DNA of 64,000 bases from Pohlia nutans (lineage: Eukaryota; Streptophyta; Bryopsida; Bryales; Mniaceae): NCBI GenBank assembly GCA_022496805.1, contig CM040102.1, forward strand, positions 806,001 to 870,000, in the 5' to 3' direction. Position numbers and translations under genes: made by a program. Below are positions 13,233 to 24,327 of the stretch, piece after piece; position 1 is the first letter of the stretch; each line of letters begins with the position of its first letter. The notes beneath the pieces were generated by a model. The model did not search any database. It worked only from the letters and a program-made list of their open reading frames with translations, and was not told the DNA's origin.

Positions 13233-15112
13233 TCCGGATTAATGGCTGAGTGAATAGGAGGGGGTACTCCGGTTCTCTTAGAACTCCTGGACGGGTAGTC
13301 CGGTTGAGGTGCCAGTACTTGGGTAGACCAGGTGATAAGGAGAGCCGGAAGGATCAGAGTAAAACGAACAAATTAGGAGTCCAACCAATTCCGGATACCC
13401 CGGATACAGGTCCATCCCGGTTATCAAGTCGTTGTAGTAATCTTTAGAAGGGGGAAACCCGGGTTGCACTTAAGTGACCGGCTGTGGGTTTGGGATGAAT
13501 CTGCAGCTGAAGTGCAGTACGGGAAATTACCCAGATTGGGGATTAGGAGTTTTTGTTAAGATAACTGGAAGGTAGTGAATTTCCCATCACTTGAATCAGT
13601 AGGGAGGGGTGTGTCTTTCAATCCAGCACCACTAATGTGAATGGAGAACCCTCTGAAGGAAAACAGAGGTTAAATATAAACCGGTTTGAGTTGTCTTGAT
13701 AGACTGGACAGAGTACGGTTGGATAAACTCCCAACTCGGACGAAAACCGGATCTAGTTGTAACCGGGTCAGTCAGTGGGAGGAGACCCGGTTTGGTAGGA
13801 AAGAGGAATTCAGCTGGTGATAGAGAGAGTGAGATCACCAGTTCGGGACCATCTCCGGAAGCTTTCCACTTCACAGAATCTCCGCGGAACGATAACCCGG
13901 AAATCACCTCTACGAGCGCTCTTAATACGGAAAAGCGCGTTCTAGGGGAATATCCGGTATCACGTGCTACGACAGACTTTAATGCTCATGGCGGCTTAGG
14001 ATAGGAACTGAGCCGTGGAGGAAGCTCCCCGGATTTCCGGATCCCGGGAATGTAGGATCTGCGGAATTCCCGGATCTGGGCGTTTGGGGCGGCTTCTTAT
14101 CTAGGAATGCTTGTCATTCTTGGGTGTCTTTTTGTGTACTATTGTTCCGTGTAAATGAGTAGAGACACATGTTCTTTCCACCAACTGTGTGTGTGTGTGT
14201 GTGTGTGCACATGTGTGTTTGCTTGTGGTATTGCCCGGAACAGTGTCTCAATTAGTCCCTTGGTAACCGGGTGGATTAGCCGGGTTCTGGTGTAAGAGTC
14301 AGTTCAGAGTTCGGGTAGAAGATTTGGGAGAATTAGGAGCGTTTGAATGTAGGGTCTTCCGGGACTGGTTGCAGGAAATACTCTGGATTAGTGGCTGAGT
14401 GAGCAGGAGGGGGTACTCCGGTTCTCTCAGAACTCCTGGACGGGTAGTCTGGTAGAGGTGCCAGCATCCGGGTAGATCTTGTAATTGCAGGGTACGGGGA
14501 AGCCAGAGTAAAACGGGTCGTGAGGAATTCCATCTCTTCCGGACACCCTAGATGCTGTCCACCCCGGTTAGCAAGTCGTTGTAGTATTTTTAAGGGGAAA
14601 ACCGGGTTGCTCTTGTGTGACCGGCTGGGGGTTTGGGATAAACCCACAGTTGAAGGGCAATACGGAAAGTACCCGGAGTAGGAAGTGAGTTTGGATAACC
14701 CGGAAGTTGTGAAACCCCTGTCACGGAAATCAATAGGGGAGGGTGTAGCTTTAAATCCAGCATCCTTAAAAATGCAAATGGAGAACCCTCTGAGGGAAAA
14801 CAGAGGTTAAAGGGAAACCGGATTAAAAGGTTAGGATAGACCGGGTGGAGTAGAGTTGGTTAAACTCCCAACCCAGACAGATACCGGATCTATCCATAAT
14901 CGTATTAGTCAGTAGGGAAGATCCGGTTTGAGTAGAGAAGAAGGGAGTTAATTGGTGACTGGAAGAGAGTAGTCACCAATCCGGATCAGTCCCCGGAAAC
15001 TTCCCACTTCACAGAGTCTCCGCGGAACGATAACCCGGAAATCACCTCTACGAGCATTCTTAATACAAAAAAGTGCGCTCTAGGGGAATATCCGGTATCA
15101 CGTGCTACGACA
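13216..15112 (+). repeat. Two 3' units of the gag-type element
   Basis: Unit one (about 13216-13974) and unit two (about 14300-15112) share an ordered series: GGCTGAGTGA, GGGGGTACTCCGGTTCTCT, ACTCCTGGACGGGTAGT, AACAGAGGTTAAA, CGCGGAACGATAACCCGGAA and a terminal CACGTGCTACGACA. The linker between them (13975-14300) resembles 43380-43690 of copy 2. The terminal CA and the shared end suggest that these are LTR-like 3' ends. Confidence 0.7.
14186..14207. repeat. (GT)n microsatellite
   Basis: Uninterrupted TG/GT dinucleotides of about 22 bases within the linker of element copy 1. A shorter GT run occupies the equivalent place in copy 2 near 43574. Confidence 0.9.
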
Positions 15113-15552
15113 AGATTGTAGAAAGCTTTACATTATTATCAATGTATACTATAGGGAATGGCCTAGGGTGTCAACCTTCAAAAAATACAATATGTATTTA
15201 GCATAATTATGCGGCAGTGAAGACATTTAACAAACATGGACATATCTCATGTATTTTTTCTCACAAACTGTGAGGGACATGCATTGAACATTATGCAATA
15301 GTGCCCAATAAAAGGGACTGTATAATTTTATCCAGTACATTAATTATTCCTTGTATTGTATGATACATACATTCATGGATCTAATTTTAGATTGTAGTCG
15401 TTATCAAGTTTATAATTTGCATGAATGGCCCCACCCTGAAGTCGAATCACACACCTGAAATTGGCACTCCAAAAAACATTCATCCATCAAACATGGATGG
15501 AAAAAGTTGTAAGGGCAACTGGGATGACGTCTATTAATGTTCTATACATTAA

Positions 15553-15585
15553 TAACACGCAATTCGCTATTTACGCACTTGGCCA
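15553..15585 (+). repeat. 33-bp inverted repeat, left copy
   Basis: Starts TAACACGCAATTCGC and ends GCACTTGGCCA. It is the exact reverse complement of 30177-30209. Weaker similarity continues inward on both sides (a GGCC(C) cluster, then a TGCCAAAAAT-like stretch). Confidence 0.9.
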
Positions 15586-15919
15586 AGTGCGGTCATTTCG
15601 GGGCCCCATTGTGCCAAAAATTTCAGAAATAAAATTTTGTTTTTTAAAAAGGGTGTGATTTTTGTCTATGGTGAAAAGTGCAGTGCATTGCAATTAATCA
15701 AATATATTACGGATTTTCAATAATAAATATGTGAATTTCATACAATTTTTTAATTTTGCAAAGTGTCTTTCATAAATCCCCTTCAAAAGTGCAATAAATA
15801 TCCAACATTTTACTATCTTTCAACCGCATTTTCCCCATTCCCCTCGTATTACAATCACATACAATCCGCAATACATTTTCGTACAACGACATCATTACTC
15901 CACATATCCATGTATCCAC

Positions 15920-15920
<1 letters not shown>

Positions 15921-15958
<38 letters not shown>

Positions 15959-16003
15959 TAAAAAAATATATATATATATATATATATAAATAAAAAATAT
16001 ATA
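15921..16003. repeat. (TA)n microsatellite
   Basis: Nearly pure TA dinucleotides with a few AAA interruptions, 70 bp downstream of the minus-strand 1368-aa ORF. The short ORFs that cross it are artefacts. Confidence 0.9.
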
Positions 16004-16074
16004 TGATAAAGAAGTACAAGTCGGCCATCTCAAGTGCAACCAATAGCACTAATCCACACTGTCTAAAAAGGCTA

Positions 16075-19000
16075 CTACTCGAAGGGGAACTGGGTCTCCG
16101 GAATCCTCTCAGATGCCTGTGTTCCGTCTTCCTGACCCTCCTCACTAGCTACACGCTGCTCCTCCAACCTCGCACGAACATCTGAAGGGGTCTCGGGATC
16201 TGTATACTCCAAAGCTTGAGCCACCATAGCATTGACCATCGGAGATGACACCTGGTGCACAGGCGACGCTTCCTCCATGATAGACGCCGCCTGCTCAAAC
16301 GTATACTGCCGTCCAATCCCGTGACGCCTGTATCGGACTCCATCAACGTCATAGTAGAATCCGTCCGCTGCAAGTGTCATATCTCGGTCTGGTAGGGCCC
16401 AATGAAACGGACGTGGGGTGGAATCAATATCCACAACTACTCCTGGTGTTGGCAACACCTCAGATCCATCCGCATCCAGCCCTGATCGTGGCAACACCTC
16501 CATGTCACGCGAGACTAATGAATCCGGTACTACAATCGCTCCTGATGGACGGAGAGGAGATGTAAAGACACCTGCTGATCTTGAGAATGTCACCTCGTGC
16601 CCCAAAGACTTTGCAAGTATCTCTGCAACTTCCTCAGGACGGATGCTCAAGTCCCCCGTCTCCATAGTCCCTCCCTCCTCCATGGTCCCATCAACCTCCA
16701 GGAACTGTAGTGCATCTCGTCGTGCACCTGAAGCTCCAGTGGCGTCCTGCCCCTCTGAAGAGTATACGATATGTGCAGAACTCTCTACACCAAAAACTGG
16801 CTGGGGACTTAGTCCTGCAACAACTTCATACCTCGGACTCAACCCTGTGATATTGTCGTCCTGTCTCACACTCCGGGCTGTGTCCTCGTGAGTCCTCTCT
16901 CTGTCTGGTGTGTCCCTAGAGCCTAACGATACCTCCACATGTCGTACAGTATCTGCACTGCGCTGTATAGCAGAAGGCTCCCCCTCAGAACCCTCACATG
17001 CCCCACTGTCTACACCGTCCATCAATCCTGTGCTCCCACGTGTAGGCCTCACTGTAGAAGGGCCCGCAGTAGCCCACGGCTGAGTAGCAGCACCAGATGG
17101 CCAATCCATGTCACACCCGTACATCTCTGCGCATGCATTCTTCAAAAATGTAGTACGTGTGCTCGAGCTGTCAAGGACAATGATCTGGCTACCCACAAAA
17201 TTGCCCTGCAGTATGTCTGGTATGGCCGTGGTGATGCCAACAACCACGAGACCCCACTTCTCCGGCAAATACATCTGCACAAGCCTCTGCAACTCTGTCG
17301 GAGACCTCTCCAATGGATCCGCTGTACACGGTGCTCTGGCCTCAGTCCAGGAGTCCATGAACACAGTAGGAAGCTCCCCCGTCCCCTTTCGAACATTCTG
17401 AGATGCCCTGGACCCGCTGGCATGCACCAACACGACTGCCACACCTCCAATAGCCTGTACTGCTCGCTCCACTCTCCCCTCGTGCCTCAGATCATGCTCA
17501 TATCCGTTGATCGCACCTGACTCGAACACCCACACTCCTCCAAAACATCGGCTCTCCTCTGGTACGTGCAAGGTGTTGCGCAACCGCTCCTCAAAGTGCA
17601 CTCCGGGTGGCAATAAAAAAATGACGTTCCACTTGTAAATACCCGTCATCCACCTCTGCAACCTCTCCATCACATGTGCATAATCGTCATCTCCCCAAGC
17701 CTTGACCTCCCCCTGTGATGATCCCCGTCTGCAATCAATAATCCATAAGCATGGTTCCCCAAGCTCCAGGTGCTCCTCCGTGAAAAAACCCCCTTGACCT
17801 CGCACCGGAAGCATTCTCAAAGCATGGCCTCCCCTCCTGATGGGTAAACGAAACTGCCAGTCCCATCGCGCTGCTCTGAGATCTCCAACATCTCGGGCAT
17901 GCCCTCGGTATCCACGACCACCGGTCGCTATGTCCGTGTAGTGCTGTCTGATCAATGGAGGTATGAGGGGATCCAATTTCTCCAACGCTTCCACCGCACG
18001 GACCAATGGACTAGTCCAAGATTTCTTCATATCCGTCTCGATATTCTCCCCAAGCTCCTGCAAGACCTCCCCACGTTCCCCTCCAAATCGTCCCACTGGA
18101 ATGACAAAGAACTCCTCCATCGTCGGTACCGGGCGCTCTTGTTCCTTCACTATCAACCACCTCAACGCATTCCGTACCGCCTCCCTCTGCTGCATCCGAT
18201 CAGCAACCCACGCCAAAGTCTCCTTCGGTGGATTGGGGCTGTTGTTGCCGTTGAAGTAGTACTTCTGCGTAGCCCGGCTCCCTCCCTGCACTGACTGTGC
18301 TGCCAAGTCCTTCGCCACCCGGAGATACTGCCGAGCTGGAATCCTCGACAATGGTCTGAGCCAGTTCTTCTCCATCCTCTTCCGCCCCGCTCGTACGTCC
18401 ACGGTGACATCCAAACTGTGTTTGGACGCATAATCCCTCCATTTCTTCTCGTCCTCCTTGCTGAACCACAAGAACCCGCTCTCGTAATCCGAACACACCT
18501 GCAATACTGCCTCATAGCACTCTTTGTCCCTGTGCCATGCATGACGGGTATGGTCTACCATCTGCTTCGACAATGTTGCCAAGCCCACCTTGTTGTCCTT
18601 CATGCTTGTAGTCAGATGCAGTGCACTCGCGGCCATCATCAATGCCCGACCCCGCCGCTCATCGTCGTCTCGCTCATACTGATCCGGTCTTCCACACGCA
18701 ATCCATATAGCCCGGAGCTTCATGAGGTCCTCCACCATCGTGGTGTAGAACTGTCTCTCGAACTCCTTGGCATTGATCCTCACTGAAGCATCGATGTACA
18801 AATGCGGATCCTTGTACACCACAAACTTGGCCTTCCGTACTGCAAACACCTCACGGTACTCCTCCTCTGATAGTAACCCCGCATCACACTCGATCTTGGT
18901 CTCCATGCAAGCCTGAACAATGTGCTGCCCATCCACTGGCTCCCAAATGATATTGTTCTCCAACCAATTTGCCCGAGAACCAAGAACTCCATGTCCAGAC

Positions 19001-20181
19001 ACCGCCTCTGCATAGTGCAAATACGCAGCCTCAAACTCCCGAACTGCATTATCCTCCGAGAATGGCACTTCCCTCCTCCGGCTCTCACCGTGCGACCCCG
19101 TACCCTCCACAATGTATCTGATGGGCCTCAAAGTCAACGGACTGATCAACTCTTTGTCTTTCCCCCTCAACCGTCGATACATGTCCATCACCCTCGTTCC
19201 AGTCAACACGCGGTGGTTCGTCTCAGGATTCTCCACTGCACGGATGTTCTGCACTTGGACATTAAATATCGCATCCGCTCCCCAAATGTAACCCGCCCAA
19301 AGCTCATCCTCCTTCGGAAACACCAACCTCCTCCTCCGTGTCATGCCTCGACGTGCACCCTCCACAATCTCCTCCTCTGACGAAGCATCATCAATATCAT
19401 CAGCCTCGTCCTCTGCACCTGCCTGCAATGGTGGTGTCAGAGCCCTTGACACTCGTTGTAGCCTCCTCCTCTTCCTCTGTGGTGCAGACGCCTGCGGTAC
19501 AGGATAGGGCTCCGGAACCAAATCATCCACCGGTGCTCCCACTGTAGGCCGTCCTGTCTTGCGCTCTGCCACTCGCACCCAATCCACATTGACAGGAGCC
19601 GCAAGCACCCTATACAAGGGGTCGGTACTCTTCGGAACAGGTGGAGGCTGCTCCACTGCAGCCTCCAAGGGGGCACGCTCCCTCAACAAGTCATACGCCT
19701 GATGCTCTAGAAACCGGCGCCTCACAGGGAGCATCTCCTCGGGGCCCAATGGCATACACTTCATAACAGAAGCCTCACGTGCCATCCTCAACTCCATTGG
19801 AATGGCCTCCCACCCCCTCTGCAACGAACGCACGATCTTCATCGCGGGAACACGATCAAGCAGGTTGTGCGGGACCGGTGCCATTATCAACTCCCTCTGC
19901 AACCTGTACTTCATCGGAGTCGGGTCCTCGCTCTGCACCTGAATGAAAAAAAATCCATTCGGCGACGAGGTAATACACAGCACCACACCAATCACTCTCC
20001 CGAGTGCTGTCCAGAATCTACCCGGCATCACCGGAAAATAAGTCATCCACAGCATGGGCATCAAAGGGTCCTCGCTCGTAACCCACCAACCATGCTCCCT
20101 ATACTCGGATACCACATTAGGCGCCATGGTAATAAGTCTAAGAGCCTGCATAAAAGAGTAGCGTATCAGCATTTCAGACAT
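16075..20181 (-). CDS. ParB/Srx-like plus DNA methyltransferase-like protein, 1368 aa, intact
   Basis: A single uninterrupted frame, unusual in this window. Residues 1-300: no known family; includes a basic patch (QRKRRRL, 235-241) and an acidic run. About 305-475 reads as a ParB/Srx-like fold: VQVQNIRAVENP, then VMDMYRRLRGKDK and PLTLRPI, then PVDGQHIVQA (415-424) and FVVYKDPHLY. About 500-760 is helical. About 805-1020 follows the order of beta-class N4/N6 DNA methylases: a motif IV position (LWIIDCRRG, 812-820), a W..DDY segment, then LVVVGITTAI...GSQIIVLD (978-1004) in place of the SAM motif. The catalytic DPPY/SPPY is missing, so catalysis is doubtful. The last 340 residues are low complexity. 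Start chosen at 20181; Met19 is an alternative. Fold calls rest on motif order only. Likely nuclear, DNA-related; function unknown. Confidence 0.65.
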   Translation of the reverse strand: MSEMLIRYSFMQALRLITMAPNVVSEYREHGWWVTSEDPLMPMLWMTYFPVMPGRFWTALGRVIGVVLCITSSPNGFFFIQVQSEDPTPMKYRLQRELIMAPVPHNLLDRVPAMKIVRSLQRGWEAIPMELRMAREASVMKCMPLGPEEMLPVRRRFLEHQAYDLLRERAPLEAAVEQPPPVPKSTDPLYRVLAAPVNVDWVRVAERKTGRPTVGAPVDDLVPEPYPVPQASAPQRKRRRLQRVSRALTPPLQAGAEDEADDIDDASSEEEIVEGARRGMTRRRRLVFPKEDELWAGYIWGADAIFNVQVQNIRAVENPETNHRVLTGTRVMDMYRRLRGKDKELISPLTLRPIRYIVEGTGSHGESRRREVPFSEDNAVREFEAAYLHYAEAVSGHGVLGSRANWLENNIIWEPVDGQHIVQACMETKIECDAGLLSEEEYREVFAVRKAKFVVYKDPHLYIDASVRINAKEFERQFYTTMVEDLMKLRAIWIACGRPDQYERDDDERRGRALMMAASALHLTTSMKDNKVGLATLSKQMVDHTRHAWHRDKECYEAVLQVCSDYESGFLWFSKEDEKKWRDYASKHSLDVTVDVRAGRKRMEKNWLRPLSRIPARQYLRVAKDLAAQSVQGGSRATQKYYFNGNNSPNPPKETLAWVADRMQQREAVRNALRWLIVKEQERPVPTMEEFFVIPVGRFGGERGEVLQELGENIETDMKKSWTSPLVRAVEALEKLDPLIPPLIRQHYTDIATGGRGYRGHARDVGDLRAARWDWQFRLPIRRGGHALRMLPVRGQGGFFTEEHLELGEPCLWIIDCRRGSSQGEVKAWGDDDYAHVMERLQRWMTGIYKWNVIFLLPPGVHFEERLRNTLHVPEESRCFGGVWVFESGAINGYEHDLRHEGRVERAVQAIGGVAVVLVHASGSRASQNVRKGTGELPTVFMDSWTEARAPCTADPLERSPTELQRLVQMYLPEKWGLVVVGITTAIPDILQGNFVGSQIIVLDSSSTRTTFLKNACAEMYGCDMDWPSGAATQPWATAGPSTVRPTRGSTGLMDGVDSGACEGSEGEPSAIQRSADTVRHVEVSLGSRDTPDRERTHEDTARSVRQDDNITGLSPRYEVVAGLSPQPVFGVESSAHIVYSSEGQDATGASGARRDALQFLEVDGTMEEGGTMETGDLSIRPEEVAEILAKSLGHEVTFSRSAGVFTSPLRPSGAIVVPDSLVSRDMEVLPRSGLDADGSEVLPTPGVVVDIDSTPRPFHWALPDRDMTLAADGFYYDVDGVRYRRHGIGRQYTFEQAASIMEEASPVHQVSSPMVNAMVAQALEYTDPETPSDVRARLEEQRVASEEGQEDGTQASERIPETQFPFE

Positions 20182-20276
20182 CGATATTCAAAATAAACTT
20201 GCGATTACATATTACGATTCAATCCCAACAATGGCAATGTCCACACGGAGACCTCGTCATTGTGAAAATATATATT

Positions 20277-21130
20277 CAGCCCACTTGAGAGCCCCAAAAG
20301 GGGCCTCTAAGTGTTCTAGGAGCCCCCGTGGGGCCCCCGGGGTGGACACCTAGCGCCATGCGGTCCTAACGGTAACCCTCGGGGCCCAAATGCAAAATCA
20401 GCCCACTTGGGGTCCCCAAACGGGGCCCCCAAGTGTTCTAGGAGCCCCCGTGGGGCCCCCGGGGTGGACACCTAGCGCCATGCGGTCCTAGCGGTAACCC
20501 TCGGGGCCCAAATGCAAAATCAGCCCACTAGGGGGCCCCAAACGGCGCCCCCAAGTGTTCTAGGAGTCCCCGTGGGGCCCCCGGGGTCGACCCCTAGGCC
20601 CATGTGGTCCTAACCGTGCCCCGTGGGCACCAAATGCAAAATCAGCCCACTTGGGGGCCCCAAACGGCGCCCCCAAGTGTTCTAGGAGTCCCCGTGGGGC
20701 CCCCGGGGTCGACCCCTAGGCCCATGGGGTCCTAACCGTGCCCCGTGGGCACCAAATGCTAAATTAGCCCACTTGGGGGCTCCAAACGGGGCCCCCAAGT
20801 GTTCTAGGAGCCCCCGTGGGGCCCCCGGGGTGGACACCTAGCGCCATGCGGTCCTAGCGGTAACCCTCGGGGCCCAAATGCAAAATCAGCCCACTAGGGG
20901 GCCCCAAACGGCGCCCCCAAGTGTTCTAGGAGTCCCCGTGGGGCCCCCGGGGTCGACCCCTAGGCCCATGTGGTCCTAACCGTGCCCCGTGGGCACCAAA
21001 TGCAAAATCAGCCCACGTGGGGGCCCCAAACGGCGCCCCCAAGTGTTCTAGGAGCTCCCGTGGGGCCCCCGGAGTTGACCCCTAGCACCATGCCATCCTA
21101 GCGGTGCCCCTCGAGCCTATATGCCTATTC
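20277..21130 (+). repeat. 122-bp satellite, seven units
   Basis: CAGCCCAC starts at 20277, 20399, 20521, 20643, 20765 (as TAGCCCAC), 20887 and 21009, an exact 122-bp period. Each unit holds several GGGGCCCC-type palindromes and a GTTCTAGGAG block. It lies immediately upstream of the 1368-aa ORF (95 bp from its start), so it could overlap the promoter. Confidence 0.95.
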
Positions 21131-21777
21131 AGCGCATGAACTGATCGATAAAATTATGGTTTAGGGAGAAACATTTACCTCAAAGTCTTGAATTCGTGGT
21201 TGAAGCTCATAGACTGTGCAGATGGAACTCCCCCACTAACGAATTAATGCTCCCTTCCAAATTCCTGTCATGAATCGAAACGAACATGAAAAGAAAAATA
21301 GTTGAGAAAGAGTGAATATTTTAAATGAAGTGCTTTCGTGAGTTGTTCTTCATATATATCACAAGAACCCTTCATTCTTCTCATTACAACGATGGAGAGT
21401 TGACCATGGTATGTGTTAGAGAGCTTAAGTGAAATAGTGGGTTTTTTTGAAGTTTTTTGCGAAAAATTGAAGGCAATTTGATGTTATAGAAAAAGGAGAA
21501 TGTGGAAGAGGGATGGAGGGCTCGAGAGAGAAACTTGCCAATGCCAAAAAATGGGCAAAGAGGGTGCGCGGCTGCGCACCCTCTTTCTATTTGTGTGTGT
21601 CTCCAAGGGAGTCCAGCCCAATGGGCTGGCCGCCCTTGGAGCGGGCCAGGTGGCCGGCTTTGGCTGGCCAGCAGGCCGACTTTAGCCGACGAGCTGGCCG
21701 GCCAATGGCGGCGGCCAGCCAGGCCAGCCAGCCAGCTGGTCTGCCCAGCTGGCGGGGCCGGCCAGTGGCCGCCCGCA
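21131..21777. other. Spacer with a GGCC-rich end
   Basis: No supported gene. From about 21600 to 21775 the sequence is a dense mix of GGCC, GCCAGC and CTGGCC boxes. Short ORFs here are compositional. Confidence 0.6.
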
Positions 21778-22465
21778 TTTTTTTTCGCTTTTTTTTTTTT
21801 TTCTTTTTTTTTTTTCTTTTTTTTTGATTTTGATTTTATTTTATTCTTTCCTTTTTCATTCTTTCCTTTTTTTCTTTTTTCCTTTTTTCCATTTTCATTC
21901 TTTCCTTTTTTTATTTTCCTTTTTCCTTTCTTTGGTTTTTTTTTTTGGTTTTTTTCGTCTTTCCTCTTTTTGCTTTGTTTCTTTTGTTTTTGGTTTTTTT
22001 CTTTTTATTACAGTTTTTTTGTTTTTTGGGTTTTGGTTTTCTTCCTTTTTTTTTTTTTTTTTTTTTTTTTTGTGGTTTTTTGTTTTGTGGTTCTTATTTG
22101 TTTTTGATGTTTTGATGTTTTGATGTTTTTAAATTTTTTGGTTTTTTTTCTTTTCTTTTTTCTGAATTTTTGTGTTTTTGTTTTTTGGTGTTCATTTTGT
22201 CATTCTTTGTTTCTTTCTTTCTTTTGTTTTTTTGTATTTTTGTTTCTTTGTGTTTTTTGGTCTTTTGTTTTTTGGTTTTTTTTGTTTCTGGTGTTTTTTT
22301 GTTTTTTTGTTGTTTTGTTTTTTTGCTTATATTTTTTTAAATTTTTTATGTTTTTTTTTTTTTTTGGTTTTTCCCTTTTTTGGTTTAATTTTTTTGTTTT
22401 TTTCTTTGCATTCTTTGTTTCTTTCTTTCTGTTTGTTCTTTTGTTCTTTTTTGTTTTTTTTTTTA
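21778..22465. repeat. T-rich strand-asymmetric tract, about 690 bp
   Basis: The plus strand is almost only T with C (21778-21960), then T with G (21960-22465); A is nearly absent. Phe/Leu/Val-rich ORFs across it are not genes. It divides the two inverted 122-bp satellite arrays. Confidence 0.9.
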
Positions 22466-24327
22466 TGATAATCTTTAAAATAAATTTCAAGCATCTATTT
22501 AGTTCCATTACAAATAGGATATTGATGAAATATGTTGTTATCGGTTGAAATGTATATCTCTAAGTGTAGTCATTTGTGGAGATCTTTTGGTTGCATAATT
22601 GTACAAAGTGACTTCTTCGAGCGCAGTTCTGATTCATTTTCAACTAAGATCTTAGAAGTTTTTGATGAATAACTAGAACATGAAATGAGGCATAATAATT
22701 TCAGAAATCATCCTATTTCTCATCGGTTCAAACTTGCGTGAAGCAATTATCTCATAAAATCTACAGAAAAAATCATCGTTGTTATTGAATTAACAGTCTA
22801 TTCCATTTCCTTTTGATTTGTGAAAGGTATATATATGGGAGGATTTATTCAGCACTAGCGGAGTACTGATCAGCGGGGTGTAGGAGCTTTCTACAACGAA
22901 TCCAGGACTTCCCGGTAAGACTTTATACCTAAACCATTGCATTAACCCCTAAAGGCCCTGAAAAGCCAAAATGGCTTTTTGATGTTTCGGGCAGCTTAGA
23001 TGGAAGGTCTAAATTAAGAATTTTAGACTATAATTTGGCGTGGGCGTGGTCATACATACAAGGTGTGTGGGGTAAAAATTACAAAGTCAAATTCGGGTTT
23101 TATAATTCTTTTATTGAAATTTTTGGTTTCAAGCCCAACTGGGGCATAAAAAATCTTTTTATTATAATCATTTTTTCAAATTTTTTTTTTGGAGACATGC
23201 TCTTCACGACATTTAGGCTCAGAATTTGAAGTGACCCATGTCGATTATTTTCTTGGCTTGACAAGGGCAGCCTCCTAAATAAAGAACAGCAACCTCCCAG
23301 GTTTTTTGTAATTTCACATCCATTTGTTTCGAAATTTTGAAAAATTTGAGATTTTGAAAAATTTTAAAAATAATTTCGCCTAAAATTTATAAAATCATAG
23401 AGGTACCTAATCACCGTTCATTTTTTCCCAAAATCAAATACAATTAATGTGATGCATGTTTCACCAAATTCCCATTTTTATACCTACTTCCGGAAATTAA
23501 TTTGGATGAAGGTTTCAAACGCGTAATGAGTCTCTAAAATTTTGCATGAGCGTACCCAACTTAGTTATCTACATGGAAAAATATATGAGCAAAATGTTTG
23601 GAGTAACAATCTTCAAGTCCCCCTTTGCACTATGGAGACAATGCCTCCCAAGCAATGCCCCGAAAAACTTTTGCACAAACTTTGAACGTTATGATCTTGC
23701 AAATGATAAACATCCAACGGTCAATTTTTGAAACAGTAGCTATGAATAGGCTTAGGTACAAGATCTTAAGGTTGGAATTCTAAAAGAAGTAAATAAACTT
23801 GGTTCACATCCCCAGGAGTACATAGAGGTAGAAAATCGCAGTTTTGAGGTTTCAAGCTCCCAAAAACACAAGGAAATTTAGGGGTTAACATTTAATTCAT
23901 GTTGTCATCAACAATGGCCTGTACTCCAGCAAATTGCAAGTGTACTTTGACGGGGGCCCCATACGAGCCCTAGGAACAGTTGGGTTTCTATTTGGGGCCC
24001 CCTAGTGGGCTCATTTTAAACTCCTAAACGTACAAAGGTGTCTCCAGATTTGACAATTTGAAGAAAGTCATCATAAAGTACTATATGGAATGATATTTTA
24101 CGATTGATGTATGAATGATAGTTTTAGATTTTGAATTGAATATTCCATCCGTATGGTGAGGTTAACCAATGCTATCTCAAATATTTTATTCTAAACTTTA
24201 AAAGTGAGAATTCTAAATTCCTTATAAAATTGATTGTAAGCAACATATTAACAAATTTTTAAGTAGAAGTTGTTGGAATCGATGAATTCATTTTAACAAA
24301 TTTAACAAATTCTTAAGTAGAAGTTGT
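22466..24327. other. Spacer, no gene seen
   Basis: AT-rich, no coherent ORF. A diverged single unit of the 122-bp satellite is recognisable at about 23945-24020 (GGGGCCCC, CCTAGGAACA, GGGCCCCCTAGTGGGCTC). Confidence 0.6.

Larger units (their letters stand above)
10748..15112 (+). mobile_element. Non-autonomous gag-type element, copy 1, rearranged
   Basis: Begins TGTCAAACCTCG, exactly as copy 2 does at 40112, and its last segment ends CGTGCTACGACA like copy 2. The 5' part is a promoter-like leader (CATAAATAAG near 10816), then a gag-like ORF. The second half of the ORF is cut off near 13215 and joined to a 3' unit (13216-13974); a second 3' unit follows to 15112. No reverse transcriptase, integrase or RNase H is present. 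No target duplication is visible (GAAGT on the left; GACTT or AGATT on the right), which fits rearrangement. The whole element is strikingly rich in CCGG. Confidence 0.75.
15113..16074. other. Spacer at the left end of the 33-bp inverted-repeat block
   Basis: No gene. It holds the left copy of a 33-bp inverted repeat (15553-15585) and a TA microsatellite that runs almost to the stop codon of the 1368-aa ORF. Confidence 0.6.

Noticed and set aside
15763..16145. ORFs across the TA microsatellite
   Set aside because: Ile-Tyr repeats encoded by TA dinucleotides.
20277..21130. Regularly spaced repeats that could suggest a CRISPR-like array
   Set aside because: The repeats are contiguous 122-bp units with no unique spacers, in a eukaryotic context; this is a satellite.
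21500..22550. Several long ORFs rich in Phe, Leu and Val on the plus strand and Lys/Asn on the minus strand
   Set aside because: They are produced by the T-rich tract; no codon structure or domain.
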